A stretch of DNA of 60,000 bases from Acanthaster planci (lineage: Eukaryota; Echinodermata; Asteroidea; Valvatida; Acanthasteridae), in contig NW_019091360.1 of the NCBI RefSeq assembly GCF_001949145.1, positions 3,283,047 to 3,343,046 of the forward strand. Reading direction: 5' to 3'. Shown piece after piece: positions 30,501-45,500 of the stretch. The stretch's first letter is position 1. Every line of letters starts with the position of its first letter. Under the pieces are notes generated by a model. It was not told the origin of the DNA and ran no database searches. It worked only from the letters and a program-made list of their open reading frames with translations. Position numbers and translations under genes: made by a program.

Positions 30501-33500
30501 AAAACAATGTGGGAAGGTATCATCCCATCAATGCACTGCTTGCCGAGGGCGCTGTTATTGATTTGCACAATCAAGTACAGTCCAAGTAAATCCACCTGCA
30601 TTTTTTTTTCATTGCTGAGGTTTTGGATCCCCTCTCTCCAAATGAATTCTTGGTGAATCCAATACTTGTCAATCACAGACACTTTCCTGTCTAACTGCCC
30701 ACAGGAAGGCAGAAAGGTGCAAAAAAGAGTTCAACTGACAGACCGGCCACTTCTGTTCTCAAACTCTAACAAGGCTGTTTCCTCGGTGAAAACAACTGAA
30801 CCAACCTGACTATTCCTGCCGATTGAGAGACCATTAAACAAGGTGCATTAATAGTATTGCTGCACTGCATAGTCGTGAAACTGTCATCATCAGCATTTGA
30901 GGTTAATGGATCCACAAGAAGCACACACCTTCTTAGATATTACAGAAATGGTGATCAGGTCGTGATTGTAACTTCCTTGATAAAGTAAGGAATGCAGAGA
31001 TAAATAAAAATGGAAGTTTTCGTTGTAGATACAAGAATCTGAAGAGGACTTACGGGTGCGCTGGGAGGTTGCTAGGGTCAGTGAGGAAGTGACCACCACC
31101 TCAACGGTGTACAGTTCACCGGGGGTCAACCCCTGGAAACGTCTGGTGATAAAGAGCTGGTTGGGGTTCACCGCCTGTGCCTGTAGAACATCCCGTCCGG
31201 CCCCTGTCCTGTAGATGTAGATCTGGTAGATGTTGTTGTCGGCGGCCAGGTTCTCTCGCCAGACCACCGTGATCTCGCTGGTGGTGTAGCTGCTGACAAA
31301 GATCTCGCTTAATCCAATATCAGCTGTGGACGAAGAGATCAAAAATAAATCATCGCATTATGTCTGGAACATTTGGAAGCAATGGTGACTGGTTTTTTTC
31401 AGGAATGCCTGAGCAACTAATACTGTACATATTCAGAGCCTGTTTCGCATCTGAGAAAACAGGGCAGTGATTTTGCCCAGATAGTTTTGTCAAGTTAATG
31501 TACTTTACAGACAAAAATCGTTTTGATTCAGCTCACCTGCCAGGTTTGTGCTAAGCATCAGGACATAAACAAAACTAAAACTATTTTAGCAAGGACTTTT
31601 TCTGCCTTCCCATATTAAACTAAGTGAGACCAAATGTTCAAATGTTGAGTTTTGACTTGAGACTTTTTCGTTCGACAGTTTTTTCTCAACACAAAGGAAT
31701 TCAATACATAAGCAGTGAGGTTTAGGATTCTGTTTACCTGTTTCTACAACTCTCTCAGAAGCTGTATCCCCAAACTGGGTGGGGAAGAAACCGACACCGG
31801 TGTTCCTAGAGTCCAGCCTAGACTTGACCACCACACGGTACTCTGATAGAGGCATCAGCAGTGAGAAGTCAGCGGAGGTGGTGTTGGGACCGACCATCTG
31901 CGGGAACGTTGGGTTGCCCGGGCCGAAGACCTCAATGTTGTATCCATTCAGAAGACCGCTGGCAGGCTGCCACGTGATCCTGAAGGACGTTGGGGTGACT
32001 TCACTCACCGTGATGACCCCTGGTGAGTCAGGATCTACAACACAGCCCCAAATTGCCAATTATTAGGACAAGGCAGAAATATTTAGGCTTCTATCAACAC
32101 CTATAACCAGGCATTTCTTGCTTTGGCATTCCCATGATAGGTAAGACATTGTTTTGCATTTGAACCTTAGGTGATCAAAGATCACAAGCTGTTCATGCTT
32201 GTGACATCATCCACCATGAGCACCGCGGTGGCATCAATGCTCTGGTCAAGACCCCCCAAGACTATTACCAGCACCCTGGCATCAATGCTCTGGTCAAGAC
32301 CCCCCAAGACTATTACCAGCACCCTGGCATCAATGCTCTGGTCAAGACCCCCCAAGACTATTACCAGCACCCTGGCATCAATGCTCTGGTCAAGACCCCC
32401 TAAGACTATTACCAGAACCCTGGCATCAATGCTCTGGTCAAGACCCCCTAAGACTATTACCAGAACTTAACAGAGCATCACAAGAACAACACAAGACCTC
32501 CACTCTGGATACAAGTCGCAAGCTATTCAAAATGAGCTGCAACAAAAGCATTCCTTTTTCATTGGTAACCCCATTACTCGCGACTGGTCTAGCGACCAGT
32601 TTTGTGATGGCCTCAACGACAACGGTGTCTTGTAACTACTCAGGGAAACTGATAACTAGGGGGAGTAACAATTTGTGTCTATTGCAACAATCCATCATGA
32701 CCAGTGCACATTATCTTGAGAACAAATCTTGCTTCAGCCGGTGCTCTTCAAGAAATGCTAGCAAACTCCAGCATGCCTGACATTATATCTGTACTACCTA
32801 TGGCCGGCGCTCCTACTCAGCGAGCGAATGAAGACAAAAAGGAGTAATGCCAAATGAGTCAAACACCACCAGCCATGCAACCACTCCGGCTGAATTGAAC
32901 TCTTACTTGTGCGAATGTCTTCGCTGAACATTACAAATGGGCTGATGGCGTTAATCAGAACTTCATAGATCCGGGACGGTTGCAGGTTTGTGAATTCATA
33001 GTTGACCGGTTCCACAGCCCCAGCCCCAAATATCTGGCAAACGGAGAGAAGATAGTATTAAGGTTCATTACGCCTGAACTTAACCAAGGTTAGAAAACCA
33101 GAGCACTTCCCTGGTGTGAACATTTTCTTAAAATAAAGGTCAGATCTGCTTTTCTTGGCTGCAGCTTGTAATGACACAAAGGTATATGATAGAGGCTGCA
33201 GGTGCTTCCCATAGAGCTGTGTGTAATTTCAAGCTGCTTCCAAGTACTTCAAACACGGCTAGCATTCAGGAGGGTTTACACAAATGTGATTACACCTTTC
33301 CCCCCAGGAAGAATCATGACAGTTTTTTTTTCTCAATCCATGCCCGGTACAGGAAATGAACATGAACATGATTTCTAATTTCAAGACGTCTGTTGAAGGA
33401 AGGAAGAGAGAGGTGAAAGTTCAGCGTGATTAGTACCTCTAGATTAGAGCCTGTTATGGATGCCGTATATTCTGAGGAGCCGACAGGGGCCCAGACTAAG

Positions 33501-36500
33501 TCTGCAGATGTTGAGGTCAGTCTTCGCACCAACAGCTGGCCGGTTGGTACCGACGCTGAAAGGACATCGGAAACAAAAGAAGTGACTGGGCTATACAAGT
33601 GAAGACACAATGGAAATCCAAACTTGCACTCATGTTTTGTTAGACAGCGTATGGTTGTATTTCTTGGCTTGCAGTCTGTCCTGCTTTGTAAGCATTTCGC
33701 TAAGTATTAATTGGCATGTATTTGCTTACAGGTTGACTGGGTGTAAGACGCTGGTTCGCTGACGCGTTCCGAGTTGCCCACCCCACTCACTGCTACAACC
33801 TCAATGGTGTAACTGGTGTTGGGATACAACTCAGTGAGGTCAAAGTTCGTCGTGCTGATTATATCGGACATGAGCTTCACGGTGCCCTCAGCAAAGTACG
33901 AGACCTAATGCAGGATGTGGAAGTACAACAATGTGAACTCATAGATGGAAAAAAGGTTGCAGAAAAATGGTGTATTCTTAATAGTGTTGTGGTCGAGGCC
34001 ATGACAGGTCCTTTCGCAAGACCAGTTCTATAAGTAACAGGGTGAGCTAGTAAGGGGATGCTGTTTTCAAAGTTCATTTAAACAACTTGTGACATTCCTT
34101 AAGACTCAAATGGCTTGTGACGGGCCTGCAGGGACTTGTGAAGGATCCAACCACAATACTGGATTCAGCACACAACACAGAGTTACGTGTTTCTTGATGA
34201 ATTGAATGCGATGCCTCATAAACGGAACAGGTTACGCTGTTCTGAGTCCCTAAAAGTATGAAATCAGCATTCATAAATATACCTCAGACAGTCTCCCTAT
34301 TCAACAATGCACAACTTGACCATGTATATTATTGATGATGCCCGGTGCATAAAACACCTGCTGATACCTTGATATGAGACAGTTTACTCCATCCCTATTG
34401 GTCATGAATCTGCCACGCATCCGCCAAGTCCATATAAGGAGATTCTTTTAGACAACTTACACAAGGAATATACCATAAAATGGACAGGGGTGTTTGGGAA
34501 AAAGAAAGTAAAATTCTAGAACAAAATCGTTGGAAATCCATCATACACTGACTTTTTTTTACCATCAGAATAAAAAAAGGTATTTATAAATGGGAATAAA
34601 TATGTGTGTGGCCAAGACCGGCTTGGGAGACTGAATGCTGATAATGCCCTCACCTGTGGCTTAGGCATTAGTCGCGTCCATTCTCCTGAGCCGGTCTTAA
34701 ATGCATGTTTAAGACTGACCAATCATATATTTATGCCCTTATTAACCCCTGCCTTCAGAATCCTCCATCTGCTCAAGGCTTTGGCAACCCCAAAACAAAG
34801 ATTGACAGTTCACTCAAGATGATCTCAAGGGGAAAATTTCATCCTCTGCGAGTGATGAGAGTGACACCTGAACATCGTCTCCCAGGCTTTAATGCTGCTT
34901 AATGTTGCTATCAAACGCCTTGGCTTTGGGTGAGATTTCAGGCGAAGAGGAGTGTACGATATTCAGGGCAACAAAGACATTAACAACAGGGTGTGACCAC
35001 TCACCAGGTATTATAAGCACTGATACAGTGTGACAGAGGTTACAATTGCAAACCTTACCTAAGACACACATAAATAAATGCTACACAATCATCAAAGGTT
35101 AAACCACTTGCCGCTGGGGATTCGGGTTTCAGGCACGTATTCTTTATACGCATAGCCAGTGTCTCCAAAATCGGACAAAGGGAACTGGGCCTTGTAACAA
35201 AAGACCGTACTCGTAACAAAAGACCAGGCTGCTGGGAATTGCCAACATTTATTCACTCTCAATAGTGGAGATAATCCAGCCTTTTTTTGAAACAGTATAC
35301 AACGGTTTGGGGCATTTAGTGCGAGCGGATTACCACCGGGGACAAAAGCGCTCTACCACCGCAGCGATGAGCCACACAGTACCGCTGCATACTAAATCTG
35401 GCCCCTATTGAAAAGAGGTCAGTTTTGTGCCAGTTTCTTGAACAAAAGAAAATTACTGAACACCCCACAATCTGGGCTCTTTTTACAAGGCGGCAGGCCT
35501 GGCTGAAATACTCCAGCGTCAATAGATCTTGTCCGTCAAATTAAAGTAGAAACCACACAGTCCTTCGTGTGGGTGTCCAGTAAATGAAGATATGAATTTT
35601 TAAAGAATTTTGAAAACAGAAAAAAATGAAAATCACCCCGTCCCAGCATCATCAACATTCATAAATGCCCCCCCTGGCACGATGTGGTTAAGCAGCGGAC
35701 TCTTGATAATGTAAACCCGACTGTGATTTGTACTTGGCTGCCATGGAGCAGCCCCAGGAGGGTATACATGGACCGCTTACCCTATAGCCTGTAACATCTC
35801 CACTTGGTGCGGTCCATCGTACGGACAGAGACACAGGTGTGACGGAACCTGACAGTGAGGGAGTGTTTGGATTCACCGGTGGGTTTGGGACTGAAAAGAA
35901 AGAAATATTTCACAATCCAACATTATTTTGAGAAAAAACTTTGACCAATTAAGAGAGAAACACAGAGCTCTATGAATTTAAACAAATTAATATTTGCACC
36001 TGCACCTTTGTGTTTTCATAAAACATAATTTTTGTGTACAAAAAGCAACATTATGATACTTCAAATACTGTATTAATTCTGACAAAACTTATGTCACGGT
36101 GTTCCCTAACCTTAACTTTGGAGTTGATCACAAGCGTGAAATGTAACCTGGTTGGAATTTTTGGCACGGTTGGAATTGGACTTACAGGTTCGATCGGTGA
36201 CTTCTCCAGACACGTCTTGTACCCCGACCGCCACTACACGAATGGTGTACTCTCTTCCCGGGGTCAGGCCTGAGAACGTGGCCTCTCGATTGTTAAGATC
36301 AATTGTTGGGACTCCTTCACTGGGCGCGATGGTAACAGTGTGTTGTACAAAGCCATCCAGGCCAGAGGCATCCCCCCAGAAGATGGTGATGGTGGTGGTA
36401 CTCACGTCTTGAACAGCAAGTTCTGCTGGGGCAAGTTGAGCTGCCGGCAAACCGCAAACATTGAATTCAAATAATCAACAAGTCTGGGGTGTGTTTTTCG

Positions 36501-39500
36501 CAACGTCTAACCAGAAACATGTCTGTGACATCAAAGCATGAGACAAAATGTGAGGCAGTGACATCCATGGTTCAAGAAAGCAGACAACATAGTTGAAAGA
36601 TATTTTTTTTCACCCTAAGATATTTTTTTTCACCCTAAGATTTTTTTTTCACCCTAAGATATTTTTTTTCACCCTAAGATATTTTTTTTCACCCTGGTCA
36701 ACACAATTCTTTCCACTGCTGCTCTCTCTTTCCGTTTCGAGGAAAGTACACGTTTGGTTCACAGCACGTAACAGCAAATTTGGAAGGACATAATTAACTT
36801 AAAATTTGTCCACTTGCTTTCTGCCATTTGGAACCGGCTATGAACCAATTTTAATCTCCACTTCTTGTCCAGTCAAAACAGTGACATCACACTGGTATCA
36901 ACTGAAGTGCAAAAGCACTCAACCAATGACCACCGCAAAAACATATTTCTGGGTTTGAGTTAACCTACATGGTAAACGTGTAGTTATTTGCATTGGGAAG
37001 GATCAACAATTAATCATGTGGGTACAAGGATGTCAAAACCAATGACTTTGTACCAAAGTTCACATGACAGCTGTTTGTAACCCACATGTCAGCCAGCCTG
37101 TTCAGTATTTAAAAAGCGCATGCTCAAAATGCAATGTGTCATGGGTCATTCAAGAACATTAAAACGCGCGTGAAAAAGCAAACTGGTTCACAGGACATGG
37201 TCGCAATATACGACCAGTGGCACTGCCAGTCGGAATTAGACGCAGCCAGTAAGACTCATCTTAGGTTTGTGTCGATGGGTTTTCTCTGCCATGTACCTGT
37301 TCGTCCAGTGGCACTTTGTGGACTGCTGTATGTCTCTTCACCTTCAGGTCCACTCACAGAGACTACGTAGAACGTGTAGTTAGTCTCCGGCTCCAGTCTC
37401 CTCACAGTGAACCGAAGAGGTTGGCTCTTCTCTACAAATCCTGCCGTAATTTCAGGACCACCTACTGTTCTGTATGATATCCTGTGAGTGTGTGTTGGGG
37501 CAAATGGGACAGGAATGAATAGCTGAAGGTGAGCTCGAACCCGTAACGTGTGGGTTGCAATTCCGGGAATCCCATGATATGTCAAGAACCTACATGTACA
37601 TCATCAACACTGCTTCCTAGCTTTTAACCCAATTCCAACGGGGCTTTGCAGGAGATTATTCTAACCATACGACTTTCATTGTTTGTTCATTACACCATGG
37701 TAAGGTGCTTCTTATATACGTGTCGTTTACTCCAGAACTTAGTTATGGTCATTAAAACTGATGATACTGGAAGCTAGTTGGTTTTCACTTTACAAGGCAA
37801 TTACCTTATAGACATCGATTACAGTAACAACTCAGGCTTTTGGCCTGGTGTGGTTAACTCATACTTGTGAATGAGGAAAACATCTCATAAGATTGACTGA
37901 CCACCTCTACGGAGTTCCTTCCCGGCAATTTAACATTTGGGAATAATTTCACCCAATACTGACAGCACCAATGTAAAGCTCAACTGTCAAGAGGGATTCT
38001 GGTGTGCGGTTCCCTGTTTACACAGTTGAATGCAAGAGGTCTTTACCTGTATCGATCAAAGATGGGATCACCCTGGAAACCAGACCAGGTTATATCTGCC
38101 GTCAGAGCTGTGGTGGCATTTACCGTCACTGCAGGAATACTTAGTGGTACTGCATTATAAAACAGAGATCCGTATGAGAACGTCAGGAGAAATCCGCATT
38201 TATTAAATGTGTGAATGATCGGCAAGTTCTGACACTTGAATACAACACTTGTAAGCTGGAAATTTGCAAAATTTGCTGGCATTTTTTTTCTGACACAAAC
38301 CAATGGGAACTTTAAGTCTGTTCTGGCTTTTCCAGCCAACTTTACCCAAGTGTGAGAGTTTTCAAGAGGGTTGACAACCATGGACCCAAAGACTACTCAA
38401 GGTGGAGGCAACAAACAAGACAGAAAAAAAAAACAATTTCAGAGCGGGGTGGAAAGTTTGGCCCAGAGAAAATTAATCTGGCAAAACCAGGAGTATCTTG
38501 GGATTGCAACCAAGAATGTTCAGACAGTTTATGGGTTTCACAAACAGCTATGTCTCTTGGCGCCTTTCAAAAGTATCAGCTTGGAAACACGGTCATTCCA
38601 CAAATGCCAAAATTCATCCCCATAGAATGTCAGAGATACATATAATTGACTCAAAGCTGGCCTGAACTAAAACCCCAAGAAAATACAAAAAAGTCACCTA
38701 ATGTGATCGCCTACTTTGTGGGAAGCTATCAATATATGAGCAGTTTGGTTATGTACCTTCAAATTCATTTGTAATTTTACCGAATGTACCTGACAGCTAT
38801 GCTGCATCTACCCATCAAATCTACCCTAACCCTAACCCTGGCTCTAACCTTGACCCTTGACCCCTTGACTTCATATGTAGTGCATATTTTCCTGACAGGT
38901 TCGGTAACTTTCATCCAATCAGATTTTGACATTCCTCAAGGTATTGATGAATATTTCAAAGTATGGCCAAGACATACGTGTTCTCTGGACGATGCTGCTC
39001 TGTTGACTAGACCCGGCGATGCTGTAGATGAGAGAGATCGTGTATCTCTGGCCGGGGGTTAAGCCCCTGATTGTGTAGAAGCGAATGGTGTTGTTGACTG
39101 CTGCATCTGTCGGCGGGCTGGTGTCAACGCGGAGAAGGTAAGGCTCCATGGCATTAGACAGGATGCCCCAAGTGACTCTGATTGTAGTGGTGGTTACGTT
39201 CTTGATGACAAGGGCACCAGGCGACGTGGCTGAGTGCAGCAAGAGGAATACAAATGTAAAGAGTCAACACGACTGAATACAACATAGCATAGGAAATTGG
39301 TAATTGACCCGACATTCATAAATACCTCAGACAGTTTTTCTATTCCTATTGGTCGAAACCCGTCACACAACCGCGTATTAACATTTGATAATGCCCGCTG
39401 CATGCGTAAATCACGCGCTGGCACATGGATACCAGACAGTTTAATTGGGTCTGATTGGTCAGGAGTCTGTGAGCACGAGACGCACCAAGCGTGCGCCAAG

Positions 39501-42500
39501 TTCATTGAAGGGGATTCTATTGGACAACTATCAGAAGGAATATACCATAAAATGGACGGGGGTGTTTGGGAAAATAAAAGTAATGTTTTCAAACAAAATC
39601 GTTGGAAATCCATTTTATGTTGACTTCATTTGACTCTCTGAATAAAAAGGTGTTTATGAATGGGAATAAATCTGTGCTTGGCCAGTCTTAGACTAATGTT
39701 TTAAGACCAATTCAGGAGAATGAACCCTGACAATGCCCTCGCATGTGGCTTGGGCATTAGCCAGGTCCATTCTCCGGAGCCGGTCTTAAATGCATGTTTA
39801 AGACCAGCCAAGCACGTATTTATTCCCTTATTCACAGTGGAATTAGGGGAATGCTCATATTTTCAATTGCAGTACTGTTTACACTTGGAACTGTGGACTG
39901 AAAAAAGAAAGTCCCACAAAGTCTCACGTAGAAATCTATGAAGATATTTTGCAATACAAAATAAACATTAAGAAATTCCACCATGATGGTCACACACACA
40001 TAACAGATTTAGAAGTTTGGATTTAGATTTTTTGTCCGGCATAGGAAGTTACCAACATTATATCTCAAGGAGCGACATATAGGCAACAATTTGGATAGGC
40101 ATGCCATGTTCTGAAAGTCTCATTAAAGCAAAAATACCAGTCCTTTCGGTACAGCTTTAACTGAGCTTTAAAATCAAGCACAAAGGCAGACGGAAACTCA
40201 CTTGTCCGTTCACAGATGTCCATCGGTGCACTTGGCAAGATGTACAGAGTTGTTGTTACTGTGGTCACAATAAATTTGTAGAGTTTATCTGGGGTGAGGC
40301 CCTCCACCGTTGCTGAAGTGACATCCTTGGGGACTTGGAACTTTTCCTCCTGTTGGCCATCTGGGGGGTAGTACTCCACTTCATAGTACTCAAAGTTCTG
40401 GTTGAGTGGAGGAAGCCAGCCAAAAGTCACAAAGTTGATGCCCTTGTTTAGCGTCTGGAGGTTCCTCACTGGTTCAGATCCTGACCAAAACAAGATGCTG
40501 TCTTCAATGTTGGCAAATTTAAAATGAAGAACAAAATCTTGCCCATAACCCCATAAATAAAATACAAAAGATGAAGAGAAATAGGCAATCCACGTAGGCC
40601 TTAAGTAAGAGTTTTAGCTGAATTGGAATTGGGCTTTTGGTCAGGGTTGTAAAAGTAGAATACAGGCCCCAAAAGAAAGAGGTGATCGCTAAAATTGGCG
40701 AGATGAACTGGCTATCATTTGAAAAGGAAAGAATGACTGGTTAGTCTACAAAATGGTCCGTCAGACCCAGTGGGCCATTAACTAATGCTTTTACCAACCA
40801 AAAAGCTGACATACTGGTTTTAAATCGCCCTTCAAATTGTCCATCAGCAACTGTGTTGGCATCAATCCTGATGTAGTAAGGCTGTCCAGGCTGCAAAGGA
40901 ACGGACGGCGTGGTTGTCACTGAAGTCACAGTGTCAAATGCTTTGTAGAAGACTGGCGTGTTCAGATCATCAAAGATGATCTCGTGGTAAGCTGTAGGCC
41001 TCGGGGGTGTTTCCCAGATGTAGGTCAGATAAACCTTGAACTGAGCATCACCAAAGTCGACAGGAAGCCAAGCAAACCCTAGGGATGTTGAAGTGTGCCG
41101 GAAAGGGTAGAGGACCAGCGTGGCAAGGTTACCTGAACAAACAAAACAGGGATGGCTAACATGTCATCTAGTTTCAAATATGATAAAGTGTTTTTCCATT
41201 TCTGAAGAGAGGAAAAGGTTCAACTAAATTGGACGGTATTCTCTAGCTGGTGAATTCTTAGAGGATCGTTTCACGGACTAGAAGATCCCCTCTCTGACCA
41301 AACTGACTTTTTCATTGGTGGCAGTGAGCATGCATCTGCTTGACCTTTAGGATATTTCTACCTCAGCAGAAATGCACACATCAATATTTTATTGAAAACA
41401 TTTAACAACCCTGCATTAAAGTTCAATGAAAGCTGTCTTGACCCAGTGGCTCGGTATCCAGAAGTGAAGCAGGGTCCAGACAACTCCCTTCATGCTTCAG
41501 GGAAAATGCCGACAGCCAACATATATCATTTTGGATTCATTTGCCAACCGAAGCTCTATTTCCTAACTGGAATTAATTATTGGGGGGCGTGGGCCCCCCT
41601 CCCCATTGCTACGCCCCTGAGTCAGACGAGGGCTCTGTGTCTAGTTTATCTCCAATGGAAACTACCTTTGTACAATTCATTTGGCTTAATCCCAAAACAC
41701 ATCCCAGTCATGTCACAGGTGGATCATAAATCCTCACCGGTGGATCACACATCCTTACACAGCTATACTTCTGGGGTATTCCCTTTGTTCTTGTGTGCAA
41801 AACTCCCGCACAACACGCACACATTTTCACATCACTCCCATTTGCACCAGATTCACTTTCCTACTTTGGAAATTCGACTGAACGTCCCTTGTTTAAAATA
41901 CTTCATTTTGCAACGGATGAATGGCACTTGAAAATTCCTCCTTTTTGAGTAAATTTGAAATATCTACTTCGTGAAATCCTTCTCGAGTACCGTCTCAGTA
42001 CCCCACAAGTACCCTATGGGGTACTTCCCATTGTTCCGGTACCCCACAAGCCCCTCTATACACGCGTATCAATCCACAACGGCGGATCAATCAATCCACA
42101 CCGGCGGATCATCAATCCACACCGGCGGATCATCAATCCACACCGGCGGATCATCAATCCACACCGGCGGATCATCAATCCACACCGGCGGATCATCAAT
42201 CCACACCGGCGGATCATCAATCCACACCGGTGGATCATCAATCCACACCGGTGGATCATCAATCCACCCTGACTTAATCATCCCAACACAAGGTACAGTC
42301 ACACCCCATAATATTGATTTTTCCATTACACAGGTAAATGGTTTGATTGGCATTTTATCCATCCACAGGCAAATTTCTCAACTCACCTGTGACGTTGGGA
42401 TTTATTCACACAGGAATTTTTAAAATTTTTAAAAGAAACTGTCCCAATGATTCAGGATTTATTCTGGCACTTGCACTTTATTTGACTCACTCCTTTACTC

Positions 42501-45500
42501 ACTAACTTATTCTCACTCACCAGTGAATCCAGTTGCAGTGGTGGGAACGCTCTTCTGTTCCGGGAAAGTGCCAGCAGCTTCAATCACTGTTTCCACAATG
42601 ACATCAACGTTTGTCATTGCTGGGAGATCATCCAACAAGAGTTGGTTGGTTGGGCCAGGTGGCAGCTTTCCAGCAAAGATAGTCACACCCTCCATATTGA
42701 CATAAGACACCTGTGCCAATAACAGGTTAAATCATCAGCACTTTGAAATCAAGGGTTCCACATCAATCACCATTCAAAGAGCATTTTTGTGTCTTTTGAT
42801 CACATCTGCGTGTTCACATGGTGGACAGCACCAAAAGACTGGTTGTGCACTCAACCACTTGTGGTGTAATAAGGCCGAAAGCATAAAATGTATTGACAGG
42901 TGCTTGAACTGAAATGGTTCAGCAATAAATGATGCCATTAATGCCGGTGTTATCAAGAGTCAAGTCAAGTTACAGCATTCGTTTGCCTTCAGTATTAAAC
43001 AGTGCTAACCAGAGGTTAAGACTCAGGAAGACTGCGGCTGAGCATAAAATAATAAAGCTGAAGCCAAGGCTTCAGAACCTTGCTGGGAATTTCAAATCAT
43101 GTCAAAGAACTGAACAAAATTACCTCAAAACGATCAAAGTATCCAACAGGATTGGTCCACTGGACGAGAATCTGGAAGTCTCCGCTATTACCAAAAGAAA
43201 TCCCCGGAACTGCGGATGGGTCTGTAAATCGGGAAATCCATTAAATGTAAAGATCGATAAAATTTTATACATTACACACGCCACTTTGTCTTGCTGGCCA
43301 AGCTACATGTTTCAAAATCTCAGTAACAGACGACGATATTGCCCAGGTCTGGTAGGACACTAAAGATGTCCACAACAAATCTTTGCACAAGGTCTTAGTT
43401 TTGCAGCTGACTTCTGGAAATAATCAGAACAGCAAATTCGCAACTCTTGTATCCAAATGGCGTGCATTAAATGTGTCATGTAACTTCACTGAAGCCAGGA
43501 TATCCCAGGCTAAGGACGTGTGTCTGGACCTGATCACTTGGAGTAAAGTTTTGACCACTAATGCTCATGACAGGGTCACCAGGCATTCAAGTAGATCCTA
43601 CTAAGAGACCTCAGCTACTGTAAATGGCAAATGGTCCTTTACAGTTTTGTTTGAGACATAACTGGTGCAGTTTTTACCACTTGGCTATGGCTGGAAAGGA
43701 CACATGCATAAATGCATAAAGCCACTGTCAAGGTGCTTCCATAACTTTGTGAGCCAAGTCGTTTGAATTTTGCCATGCTGAGATAGGTCTTTATGGCACT
43801 GTATGAGTAATTAACCATTTGTAAACACTGTTGTTTGCGGCTGACAATATCGACCACTGAGAAATCCAAGACATACCTGCAGTCTTTTGAAATACACCCA
43901 AATGCCACGGATACTTACTCCCAACAATCATTTGAATCGTACTTTTTACCCAACCCTCATGATTTTTTCAACAGTTAAGCTGTGCACAGAGGCCAAATTT
44001 AAGTTCAACAAATGGTCTACCTATTTGGTCTTTGTATGTGAATTAGCATATTAACTTGTCTGCCTGAGGTGAGTTGGGGGGAAGCATCTGGCCGTGCCAG
44101 TCCATACATAACAGACAGCCAGATTGTGTTTACACAAACTCTTGTTTAACAGGTATTCAAGAGTAGATCTCTACGCAGGATGACAGACCTGTTCGGACTT
44201 GTGTGCTGAAAGATGCCAGGGGATCCCCTCCAGAGGTGAGCGGAGTGACGGCGATTCGGTAGACGGTAGCTGGATCCAGGTTGTCCAATGTGAACTCCTG
44301 GTTGACAATATCCTCAATGCGCTGCTCAGTGCCTGTTGAGACCAGTGTCCTGACAATACGGTAGGTTGCTGCGGCGTTATTACCCAGCCAGATGAACGTC
44401 ACGTTGCGGTCAGTCAACGAACGGATCAAAATGGTGTTGGGAGGAATGGAAGCTGTCCAAACAAAACAGCAAAACATGCAGCATTCATGTGTCTCTAAAG
44501 TTATTTTCTAATCATCACTTCAGTTCTCGCAGTCTAAGTAGACATTTCAGGCCCTGCTATATTCCTCTTGATCCCCAGTTAGTTTCTTTCAAATAACCTT
44601 TTACGGCTGGAAAAAAATCCATCAGGTCTTCCAGAACGTAACTTGACTTTTGAGTAAAAAGGATTTTAAAAGGCACAAATTTCATGCTAACGAGGGAGGG
44701 TGTAAAGAGCCCTTTCTTACCCAAGGGTATATCAAAACACAACAAACACAACACACATTAGAACGAATGCAATACATAAAGATGTAATATCCTCAAACTC
44801 TTTTCACAATAAATTTCAGGTATGCACCTGCCTTGGTTCTACTTACTTGTCATTCCTGATGCAGTCGCTGGTTCACTGAACTCCAGATTACTGCCGGCAC
44901 CAGCGGACGCAAACACCCGGATATCGTAGCTGGTGAGTGGGTCTAGGCCAGAGATGAGGAACGACCGGGCATCTGGGTTGACCCTGCCTGCCTGCTCCTC
45001 CTGTCTGGAGCCCTGCCTCTCGTAGGTGATGACGTAGGAGGAGGTGGCATCGCCCGCCTCCCATGTGATGGGCAGAGCCACTGGAGTGACGCCTGAGAGG
45101 CTGACCGTCAAACTGCTCGGAGGGTTGGGTTCTGGAGAGGGCAAATCATCATTATCTTGATTACTGGTTATTAAGCTGAAGGTGAATCCACTGACAACTT
45201 CATCTTTTTTTTTGTCATTTTCTCAAGAAAGCCAAACAAGCTTCGTTCTCAGCAGCTCTCACGATGTCCTGCAATTAAATTCAGTGCAGCAAATTTTCCT
45301 TCTGATTTGATTACGATGCTTCTCACTCATTAGTAATTAATTGTAATATGGCCGTTTCACAATAGTGCGCCACCAAGAGTTTGCAGCACGTTGGCCAATC
45401 ACAATGCACGAAATTTGTCGGCCCAACACACCTTTGGAAAGGGTCGACAAATTTTGCACTTTATGATTGGCCAACGTGTTGCAAACTCTTGGTGGCGCAC

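Noticed and set aside
32171-32470. Plus-strand 99-codon frame of repeated peptide
   Set aside because: It is the 48-bp minisatellite read in frame; both strands are open for the same reason.
37500-37585. Possible minus-strand tRNA-like SINE (gggttcgagctc)
   Set aside because: Only a B-box-like string is present, without a usable A box or a body match.
37624-37858. Possible fourth TTAA element (ttaaccc...ggtgtggttaa)
   Set aside because: The right end resembles the family, but the left end and interior do not align convincingly.
38820-38870. Telomere-like ccctaa repeats
   Set aside because: Only two perfect units are present; too short to be an interstitial telomere.
41392-42423. Long plus-strand open frames (179 and 150 codons) near the 18-bp repeat
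   Set aside because: The second is only the repeat read in frame, because 18 is a multiple of three. The first has no domain, no splice context and no homology I recognise.
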